Of a DNA stretch of 64,000 nt, positions 55,792 through 64,000 are shown one piece after another. Location of the stretch: NCBI GenBank assembly GCA_033980235.1, contig CM067067.1, positions 11,138,901-11,202,900 of the forward strand, given 5' to 3'. The translations under genes and the position numbers were made by a program. This DNA is from Diadema setosum. Its lineage: Eukaryota; Echinodermata; Echinoidea; Diadematoida; Diadematidae. The notes under the pieces are model-generated. The model was not told the DNA's origin. It was given only the letters and a program-made list of their open reading frames with translations, and did no database searches. Each line of letters starts with the position of its first letter. Position 1 is the first letter of the stretch.

Positions 55792-56727
55792 ATGGCATCT
55801 TTTTTCGTTCCGAGACAAGTTTTCGCACCCGTCTTTGTAGACGATGAACTTGCGATGCAGGAATACCCTTGGGGTCTCGACCAAGTTTACCAATCTATGA
55901 TGCCGGTTGGACGTCGTCGACCAGTTCTCTCGTTGTCTTCTCGTCCTTCGAGAAGATCTCAGGATCTCCGCAGAACGCCAAGAGAGAGAATTCTCGAGCA
56001 ACTCGTTCCCAATCTATACTCGACTACCTGGCAACCTGACGACAAGATCCTGTGTACTCCAGCCGACTTCGCGAATTTCCTTCTGAATCTGTCTGAATCG
56101 GGAGATGTGGCTAAAAGTACCAGCAAGGACTCCGAATCTGAGGACAAATCCTCGACGAGTGAGAGCACACCTCCCAAAACTACAACACGAAGTGCCACTT
56201 CGGACCAGACACAGGGTGGTGATCAGAAACCAGGTGACACATCAAAGCCTCTCTCAGTTCAAGGTCAGGAAGAGTCTGGCGATCGCTTCGAGCTCTCCCT
56301 CCCAATCGGCGATTTCCCGCCAGAAAACGTCCAGGTCAGCGTGGCCGATCGCAAGCTCAGCATTCGTGCACATTGTGACGAACGAGATGAGACGAGTGGC
56401 TGGGTGCGACGCAAGCACTTCAGATACAACGTTCTGCTCCCTGAGAACGCATCCGTTGACTCGTTGACGTCCACCTACGACACAAAGGGCGTGCTGTCGA
56501 TCACCGCATCGAAGACAGGCAGTTCTACGAGGCAGGTTCCAGTTCAGTTTCGAGACGCAGTAGAGTCGGCCAAGACATCACCAGAAGAGAAACATGAGGT
56601 GGAGCAGACGACAGCAAGCGTCAATGACAGTATCGATACCTCACCGACTGACTCTGAGGGAAATGATCGCAGTGAAAGTGCCAAAGACACTGGAATGGAG
56701 GAGAAGGAAGAAGATGGTGAGAAGTGA
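55792..56727 (+). CDS. Small heat shock protein gene 5 (311 aa)
   Basis: Short form, almost identical to gene 3 at protein level (Ala for Thr at residue 21). It carries the same VPVQFRDAVESAKTS tail junction, unlike gene 6. The preceding context is TACTTGCACAATGG, where the other copies have TACTTGTACAATGG. Intronless, with an intact domain. Confidence 0.95.
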   Translation: MASFFVPRQVFAPVFVDDELAMQEYPWGLDQVYQSMMPVGRRRPVLSLSSRPSRRSQDLRRTPRERILEQLVPNLYSTTWQPDDKILCTPADFANFLLNLSESGDVAKSTSKDSESEDKSSTSESTPPKTTTRSATSDQTQGGDQKPGDTSKPLSVQGQEESGDRFELSLPIGDFPPENVQVSVADRKLSIRAHCDERDETSGWVRRKHFRYNVLLPENASVDSLTSTYDTKGVLSITASKTGSSTRQVPVQFRDAVESAKTSPEEKHEVEQTTASVNDSIDTSPTDSEGNDRSESAKDTGMEEKEEDGEK

Positions 56728-58660
56728 AAGACACGAATCGTTTCAAGAAACCTGGCGAGTGACGTTGCCAATGACATGTATGGTAACACGCCAGTTTTCT
56801 AGCTCAATGCCATTTATATTTAAATTTTTATACTAGCATTAGTACGATTGTTTTATGTAAAAAAAAAAAAACAGGTTACATATACATTTGAAAGTTTCTG
56901 AAATTTTGTCATTTTTTACCATATCTACCGTTTCTGATGTTTTGCATGTCAAGCACTACCTTCTTGGACTGATGCTGCGCACGTAAATTTACGACGATCG
57001 TGATTCACCTTATGTTACATCTTTATCCAAAATAAAAAATAAATTCTCATGTAAATTTAAAGTATCCACACTCATATGAGTACCTTATTGATAGGATGTA
57101 TATCATACGACGTTTACAAATGTAGGTTTACTGCATATTATGTATATGTTTCCTATATAGTTACTGAATTTTGGTCATCTCTGGATATTATGTGTAGCGT
57201 TTTTGATATTTTTTCTTGTAATTCAGTGGAGTGTTATTGTTACATGATACTAATACCTTCCTGGATATTATGCTGTTTGATGTTATGCAAGGGTAGGGCC
57301 TATAGTTACGACAATCGAGGTTCACATCATGTTACATGGTTATTTCCCGTAAACATGCAGTCTATTTTTTTTTTTTTTTTTGTATGCAGTGTGGGTACCT
57401 TTACAACACACGACGGTTACAAAATATTTCACGTTCAGTGTATGTTTCATACTCTACTCAAGTTTGGTCAATCTCCGTGTTTCGTGTCTAGCGTTTCTGA
57501 TGTTTTTCTTCTCATGCACTATAAAATAGTGGAGTGTAATTATTTCAATACGTATACCTCCCTTATAAAAAAAAAAAATGCTTTTTGATGTTGTGCAAGT
57601 GAACTTTTGACGAAGACAATTCACCTCACATATTACATGGAATGCATAGTTGTGAAAAAGTAAATCTTGTGTCCATTTTTAATATAAAATTGTGTTGAAG
57701 TATATAGGCCTACTCATTGTCGCTACCCTATTGATAATGCATGAACTACCAAGTTTGTCTGAAATGTTTTGTTTGTAATATTTCATATAGAAATACGATA
57801 TAACTAATGAAAAATGTTGGCTACTTTCAGGAGCTTTATGATGAAATAATTATATCTAATAGATTTCGCAAAGAATATTGTTTCCACAATGTGTATGTTC
57901 CAATCAATATCGTTAGTGTAATCGTCACATTTGATTTTCAAAAATAATATTTGAGCTCATTTTGTTTGTTGTGTTTGAAAAAAAAAAAATAAAGCCCCAA
58001 ATGAGTGTAAATCTGAAATAACAAAGCCCAAACGAGTGTCAATTATATTAAAATTGTGTTCCTTGTCTAGGTTGAATCAATTACATGTATGTTATTTAAA
58101 AAATGGGACGTGTGTGTTTTTGGCGCGTGTGTGAGATTATGTTTATGTGTGTGTGCGCGTTTGGTATCTGTGTGTGTGTTTGTGTATGTGTATATGTGTG
58201 TGTGTGCGTGTGTGTGTATGTGTATATGTGTGTGTGTGCGCGCGTGTGTGTGTTCCGTTTTGTATTGACACAGATTTGTAGAAGCAATATCCTTTTTATC
58301 TTAAAGTTTGTGCATGGCTGTGGTTGTATAAGATGATTTTTTTTAGACAGAACAGCGTTAAATATACACGATAAAACAGAGGGGGAGAACGAAACAGCTT
58401 AATTTAGATCGTGATGAAGGTATAGTTGGTGTAGGAAATGGATGCAAAAAAAGTTTCATATCAACGAAGGTACTTTGGACAAAGCAAATCTGTCATGTTT
58501 GTATTTTACGACGACTGTGTGAGAGAATATATGGTATTAAGGACGGCTGATTAAAATATTCATGCACTCCTCCAAAATATGTTTCTTTGGAGAACATCAA
58601 ACGCTTGGTGATATACAGTACAATGATAGATAAACTTTAAAAAAGGAGAATTTACCCGAA
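56728..58660. other. 3' flank of sHSP gene 5
   Basis: B-type flank as after gene 3; T18 tract near 57366, AATAAAGCCCC near 57989, and an interrupted TG/CG tract at 58150-58252. No gene is supported; the long frame near 57076-57588 is non-conserved flank sequence. Confidence 0.7.
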
Positions 58661-59214
58661 ATATGCATGTGGACTGAGTGAATGCAGTATATCATAATAG
58701 AAGTGAACATCAATGAAAGTTTAAGGAAAATCTGGCAATCCATTCGAAAGTTATGAATTTTTGGAGGTTTGGTGACTAGACAGCCGGATCAGAAGACCAC
58801 AACAGATCATGGCATCACAGAAAACGCAACGTATTTCTTTACTTTTCTTGCATAATGAAAGAGCACTCGACTCACCTCCTTTAGAAATCAGGGGAATAAT
58901 AGTTCCCTTGACATAATTATGTCAGTACAAGTCCAGGTAATGTGTACTTTTCAAATGAAATGATATTTGTGGAGTTTTCTTTATAATATAAAGTTTCTGC
59001 ATATATTTCATGAGTTAGGTCATGATCTGTAGTGGTGTTCTGATTCAGCGGTCTTGTCGCCAAAACTTCAAAAATTCAAAAACTTTTGAACAGATTGTCA
59101 GATTTTATTCAAACTTTGACCGAAGTGTTCCATGGGGGAAGTTATTATAGGATTTGTATTATAAATGGTATACAGGAAAGATGAAGAACGAGGAAGATTA
59201 AACGGAGAAAGGGG

Positions 59215-59390
59215 GAGTACGGCTAACTAAGGCATATATATCACTTATATAGGTATATGAGATTAAAACCTAAAAATGGCATTAAAACGCTTTATCCTGG
59301 CGAGGAAAGCGCATGTTGCGTTTTAATGCCAGTTTTAGGTTTTAATTTCATATACCTATATGAGTACGGCTAACTAAGGCATATTATCAC
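59215..59390. mobile_element. Hairpin insertion upstream of gene 6 with long direct repeats
   Basis: The arms ATAGGTATATGAGATTAAAA continuing to CCTAAAAATGGCATTAAAACGC pair with GCGTTTTAATGCCAGTTTTA continuing to GGTTTTAATTTCATATACCTAT. Flanking it, GAGTACGGCTAACTAAGGCA occurs at 59215 and 59362, extending to ATCAC on both sides, a direct repeat of about 29 bp. Units 1-5 lack the hairpin. Confidence 0.78.
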
Positions 59391-59410
59391 GTATATAGGT
59401 ATGATATACA

Positions 59411-59412
59411 CG

Positions 59413-59493
<81 letters not shown>
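59411..59493. repeat. (TA)n(TG)n compound microsatellite
   Basis: About 14 TA units followed by about 25 TG units, located roughly 730 bp upstream of gene 6. The other units have no microsatellite at this place. Confidence 0.92.
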
Positions 59494-59495
<2 letters not shown>

Positions 59496-59918
59496 AAACA
59501 AAAACCAAAAGGAGAACAAAACGTTATTTATGATGTTGTGACCAAACATAACACCAGAGTTGAATTAAAAGGTGCCACAGATGACTCCTTCTAACGTAGA
59601 GTCAGTTTCAAAGTCTATTCTAAAGAGAAACCATAAAATAAACCTGTCGTAAGGCTTTCAATAATTCTCATTACTATACGATAATTATATCTATAGGCGT
59701 ACATGGTGGATACTTGCTGGATGGTTAATGCCAGTGGTTTTTTTTTTTCCGAATGAAATTTTACAGAGAGTGTGAGGTTAGAAAGAAAGGAAATTTTGGT
59801 TGGACTTGATAGAAAAGAGTAAGAAAAGAAAAGAGAAACGAAGACATCGATTTACCAAAAAGAAAGAGTTTGGCATCGTAGTCCATTCACTAATCACCAC
59901 AAAATGTGATCACTAACT

Positions 59919-60117
59919 GTAGAGGGCGCTGTATCTCAATCTGTGATCGATCATTCCAGATCATTCAAGACCTCTACACACGGATCGCGGGCGGCGATCT
60001 TTGTATGCAGATGACGTCACCGAATACTACTGTATATTCAATGCGTACAATACTGGTAACCGAAACATTCCAGAACGCAGTTGCGGGTTCTTGAGCGTGG
60101 CTGCTAAGGTATAAAAT
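59919..60117 (+). promoter_or_regulatory. Heat-shock promoter of sHSP gene 6
   Basis: TAGAGGGCGC at 59920-59929, HSE TTCCAGATCATTCAAGAC at about 59954-59971, CRE TGACGTCA at 60012-60019, TTCCAGAA at 60068-60075, TTCTTGAG at about 60088-60095 (one change from TTCTCGAG), TATAAAAT at 60110-60117. The segment between CRE and the second HSE is longer and diverged from genes 2-5. Confidence 0.76.
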
Positions 60118-60226
60118 CGCCGGATTTCTCAACATAATTCACCATTATCTCCTGAAAGGGAAAGAAAGCAGCATCTTGCATTTTTCAATCGACAGAATTC
60201 AGACTGTTTCAGTTCATACTTGTACA

Positions 60227-61162
60227 ATGGCATCTTTTTTCGTTCCGAGACAAGTTTTCGCACCCGTCTTTGTAGACGATGAACTTGCGATGCAGGAATA
60301 CCCTTGGGGTCTCGACCAAGTTTACCGCTCTATGATGCCGGTTGGACGTCGTCGACCAGTTCTCTCGTTGTCTTCTCGTCCTTCGAGAAGATCTCAGGAT
60401 CTCCGCAGAACGCCAAGAGAGAGAATTCTCGAGCAACTCGTTCCCAATCTATACTCGACTACCTGGCAACCTGACGACAAGATCCTGTGTACTCCAGCCG
60501 ACTTCGCGAATTTCCTTCTGAATCTGTCTGAATCGGGAGGTGTGGCTAAAAGTACCAGCAAGGACTCCGAATCTGAGGACAAATCCTCGACGAGTGAGAG
60601 CACACCTCCCAAAACTACAACACGAAGTGCCACTTCGGACCAGACACAGGGTGGTGATCAGAAACCAGGTGACACATCAAAGCCTCTCTCAGTTCAAGGT
60701 CAGGAAGAGTCTGGCGATCGCTTCGAGCTCTCCCTCCCAATCGGCGATTTCCCGCCAGAAAACGTCCAGGTCAGCGTGGCCGATCGCAAGCTCAGCATTC
60801 GTGCACATTGTGACGAACGAGATGAGACGAGTGGCTGGGTGCGACGCAAGCACTTCAGATACAACGTTCTGCTCCCTGAGAACGCATCCGTTGACTCGTT
60901 GACGTCGACCTACGACACAAAGGGCGTGCTGTCGATCAACGCATCGAAGACAGGCAGTTCTACGAGGCAGGTTCCAGTTCAGATTCGAGACGCAGTAGAG
61001 TCGACCAGGACGTCACCAGAAGAGAAGCACGCGGTGGAGCAGACGACAGGAAGCGTCAATGACAGTATCGATACCTCACCGACTGACTCTGAGGGAAATG
61101 ATCGCAGTGAAAGTGCCAAAGACACTGGAATGGAGGAGAAGGAAGAAGATGGTGAGAAGTGA
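60227..61162 (+). CDS. Small heat shock protein gene 6 (311 aa)
   Basis: Short form with the 22-residue linker deletion. It differs from genes 3 and 5 at several sites: VYRSMM for VYQSMM, SGGVAK for SGDVAK, SINASK for SITASK just after the alpha-crystallin domain core, and VPVQIRDAVESTRTS with EEKHAVEQTTGSV in the tail. The QIRDAVESTR segment matches genes 2 and 4 rather than its own class, so the 3' part looks like a conversion tract. Intronless; the domain is intact at about 163-241. Confidence 0.95.
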   Translation: MASFFVPRQVFAPVFVDDELAMQEYPWGLDQVYRSMMPVGRRRPVLSLSSRPSRRSQDLRRTPRERILEQLVPNLYSTTWQPDDKILCTPADFANFLLNLSESGGVAKSTSKDSESEDKSSTSESTPPKTTTRSATSDQTQGGDQKPGDTSKPLSVQGQEESGDRFELSLPIGDFPPENVQVSVADRKLSIRAHCDERDETSGWVRRKHFRYNVLLPENASVDSLTSTYDTKGVLSINASKTGSSTRQVPVQIRDAVESTRTSPEEKHAVEQTTGSVNDSIDTSPTDSEGNDRSESAKDTGMEEKEEDGEK

Positions 61163-62800
61163 AAGACACGAATCGTTTCAAGAAACCTGGCGAGTGACGT
61201 TGCCAATGACAATCATGTATGGTAACACGCCAGTTTTCTAGCTCAATGCCATTTATATTTAAATTATTATACTAGCATTAGTACGATTGTTTTATGTTAA
61301 AAAAAAACAAAAAAAAAACATGTTACAAATACATTTGATAGTTTCTGAAATTTTGTCATTTTTCTACCATATCTACCGTTTCTGATGTTTTGCATGTCAA
61401 GCACTACCTTCTTGGACTGATGCTGCGTACGTAAATTTACGACGATCGTGATTCACCTTATGTTACATCTTTATCAAAAAAAAAAAGAAATTCTCATGTA
61501 AATTTAAAGTATCCACACTCATATGAGTACCTTATTGATAGGATGTATATCATACGACGTTTACAAATGTAGGTTTACTGCATATTATGTATATGTTTCC
61601 TATATAGTTACTGAATTTTGGTCATCTCTGGATATTATGTGTAGCGTTTTTGATATTTTTTCTTGTAATTCAGTGGAGTGTTATTGTTACATGATACTAA
61701 TACCTTCCTGGATATTATGCTGTTTGATGTTATGCAAGGGTAGGGCCTATAGTTACGACAATCGAGGTTCACATCATGTTACATGGTTATTTCCCGTAAA
61801 CATGCAGTCTATTTTTTTTTTTTTTTTGTATGCAGTGTGGGTACCTTTACAACACACGACGATTACAAAATATTTCACGCTCAGTGTATGTTTCATACTC
61901 TACTCAAGTTTGGTCAATCTCCGTGTTTCGTGTCTAGCGTTTCTGATGTTTTTCTTCTCATGCACTATAAAATAGTGGAGTGTAATTATTTCAATACGTA
62001 TACCTCCCTAAAAAAAAAAAAAAAAAAAAAAAATGCTTTTTGATGTTGTGCAAGTGAACTTTTGACGAACACAATTCACATGGAATGCATAGTTGTGAAA
62101 AAGTAAATCTTGTGTCCATTTTTAATATAAAATTGTGCTGAAGTATATAGGCCTACTCATTGTCGCTACCCTATTGATAATGCATGAACTACCAAGTTTG
62201 TCTGAAATGTTTTGTTTGTAATATTTCATATAGAAATACGATATAACTAATGAAAAATGTTGGCTACTTTCAGGAGCTTTATGATGAAATAATTATATCT
62301 AATAGATTTCGCAAAGAATATTGTTTCCACAATGTGTATGTTCCAATCAATATCGTTAGTGTAATCGTCACATTTGACTTTCAAAAATAATATTTGAGAT
62401 CATTTTGTTTGTTGTGTTTGAAAAAAAAAAATAAAGCCCAAATGAGTGTAAATCTGAAATAACAAAGCCCAAACGAGTGTCAATTATATTAAAATTGTGT
62501 TCCTTGTCTAGGTTGAATCAATTACATGTATGTTATTTCAAAAATGGGACGTGTGTGTTTTTGGCGCGTGTGTGAGATTATGTTTATGTGTGTGTGCGCC
62601 TTTGGTATGTGTGTGTGTGTGTGTGTCTGTGTGTGTGTGTATGTGTGTGTATGCGTGTGTGTGTGTGTGTGTGTGTGTATTCCGTTTTGTATTGACACAG
62701 ATTTGTACAAGCAATATCCTTTTTATTCTAAAGTTGGTGCATGGCTGTGGTTGTATAAGAAGATTTTTTTAGACAGAACAGCGTTAAATATACTCGATAA
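61163..62800. other. 3' flank of sHSP gene 6
   Basis: B-type flank like those of genes 3 and 5, with an A23 tract at 62010-62033, AATAAAGCCC near 62431 and a TG tract at 62608-62680. Confidence 0.7.
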
Positions 62801-64000
62801 AACAGAGGGGGAGAATGAAACAGCTTAATTTAGATCGTGATGAAGGTATAGTTGGTGTAGGAAATGGATGCAAAAAAAAAAGTTTCATATCAACGAAGGT
62901 ACTTTGGACAAAGCAAATCTATCGGTATACTCTCGTTTTCCAAAAACGATTCTGTCATGTTTGTATTTTACGGCAACTGTGTGAGAGAATATAAGGTATA
63001 AAGGATGGCTGATTGAAATATTCATGCACTCCTCCAAAATATGTTTCTTTGGAGTATATCAAATGCTTGGTGATATACAGTACAATGATAGATAAACTTT
63101 AAAAAAGGAGAATTTACCCGAAATATGCATGTGGACTGAGTGAATGCAGTATATCATAATAGTAGTGAACATCAATGAAAGTTTAAGGAAAATCTGACAA
63201 TCCATTCAAAAGTTTTGAATTTTTGAAGTTTTAGTGACGAGACCGCCAGATCAAAAGACTACAACAGATCATGACATCACATAATGAATTACAATATTAG
63301 GGGAATATAAAGAAAATTCAACATATTTTTACTTTTCTTGCATGATGAAAGAGCACTCGACTTAGCTCTTTCAGAAATCAGGGGGATACGAATTGCCCTT
63401 GACATAAGTCAGTTTACAAGTCCAGGGAATGTGTACTTTTCAAATGAAATGACATGTTGTGGAGTTTTCTTTATAATATGAAATTTCTGTATTATATTTC
63501 ATATATGTCATGATCTGTAGTAGTCTTCTGATTAAGCGGTCTTGTCAACAAAATTTCAAAAATTCAAAAACTTCTGAACGGATTGTCAGATTTTGCTCAA
63601 ACTTTGAAGTGTTCCAAGGGAGAAGTCATTATAGGATTTCTATTATCAGTTGTAAACAGGAAAGATAAAGAACGAGTGAGATGAAACAGAAAAAGAGGAA
63701 ACTTACGGCTAAGTAAGGCATATATAAATATATATATGCAAAGTTAATAAAGAAAATCCCCGATTGATCCCCTACTTCTAACGTAGAGTCGGTTTCAAAG
63801 TCTACTCTAAAGAGAAACCATAAAATAAAACTGTCGTAAGGCTTCCAAAAATTTTCATTTTAAAAATTACATAGGCGTAGACCCTACATGGTGGATTTCT
63901 TTTAAAGCGTATCTAATGTTACTGCTGCATAGTGGCTTATTCCGAAAGAAACTATGGAGAGTGTGAAGTCAAAAAGAGAGGATAATTTGGTTGGACTTGA
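62800..64000 (+). repeat. Upstream half of a further sHSP unit running off the window
   Basis: Follows the order seen before gene 3: GAAGGTATAGTTGGTGTAGG, CAAAGCAAATCTATCGGTA, the TTAAAGG-like MITE (about 63105-63610), the GAGTGAGATGAAACAGAAAA patch (63672), and GCATAGTGGCTTATTCCGAA to GGTTGGACTTGA at the last base. That end corresponds to about 46962, some 424 bp before the gene 3 ATG. Confidence 0.8.

Larger units (their letters stand above)
49791..58270 (+). repeat. Tandem duplication, copy 2 (carries sHSP genes 4 and 5)
   Basis: See copy 1 at 41288-49775. Differences include the missing 46380-46510 patch, microsatellite lengths, and the six-T (intact) start in gene 4. Confidence 0.85.

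Noticed and set aside
57076..57588. 170-codon plus-strand frame in the 3' flank of gene 5 (also 61523-61975)
   Set aside because: The matching stretch after gene 3 is broken, the frame crosses a poly-T tract with variable length, and the composition (Tyr/Cys/Phe-rich) is that of AT-rich non-coding sequence.
1..64000. tRNA, rRNA or snRNA genes
   Set aside because: No A/B-box cloverleaf or conserved rRNA segment was recognised on either strand by eye; a tRNAscan/Rfam run would be needed to exclude small RNA genes.

Overview
This is animal genomic DNA. There are spliced genes with GT-AG introns, many microsatellites and a high density of foldback and terminal-inverted-repeat (TIR) elements. It most likely comes from a marine invertebrate deuterostome, probably an echinoderm. 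I infer this from the style of the dispersed repeats (families opening TTAAAGGACAAGTTCACC, (CGGA)n-tailed elements, frequent TACATGTAC motifs) and from the gene content. The species cannot be fixed from sequence alone.

Left half (1 to about 34.6 kb): one long gene on the minus strand, an LMBR1/LMBR1L-family (LIMR) polytopic membrane protein. I assembled ten coding exons (34569 down to 1687) with consistent splice sites and phases. They encode 416 codons plus one base, from the initiator Met to the region before the last membrane segments. The C-terminal exon(s) lie beyond the left edge. The introns are full of short DNA elements: TIR elements carrying nuclear-receptor-like DR1 motifs or RFX X-box-like motifs, a TTCGCG family, a TTAA-flanked piggyBac-like element, a near-perfect 740-bp palindrome, and foldback MITEs. 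A small unrecognised ORF (205-585, +) sits at the left edge beside a truncated element.

Right half (about 35.9 to 64 kb): a head-to-tail array of six intronless small heat shock protein (alpha-crystallin domain) genes on the plus strand. CDS starts are at 37858, 42832/42896, 47386, 51333, 55792 and 60227. Each has the same promoter block: a GAGGGCGC box, a heat shock element, a TGACGTCA box (degenerate in gene 1), a second TTCCAGAA/TTCTCGAG heat-shock-like pair and a TATA box. There are two protein forms, about 333 aa (genes 1, 2, 4) and 311 aa (genes 3, 5, 6), differing mainly by a 22-residue linker segment. Genes 2+3 and 4+5 are two copies of an approximately 8.5-kb tandem duplication, whose junction is visible as a TG microsatellite fused to the middle of a foldback element. 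Gene 2 carries a one-base frameshift next to its start. Patches shared between non-sister copies suggest gene conversion. A relic of a 3' flank lies before gene 1, and the promoter side of a further unit runs off the right end, so the array was or is larger than six.

The two halves look functionally unrelated: a constitutive-type membrane protein gene reading left, then a stress-inducible chaperone cluster reading right, with roughly 3 kb between their starts.
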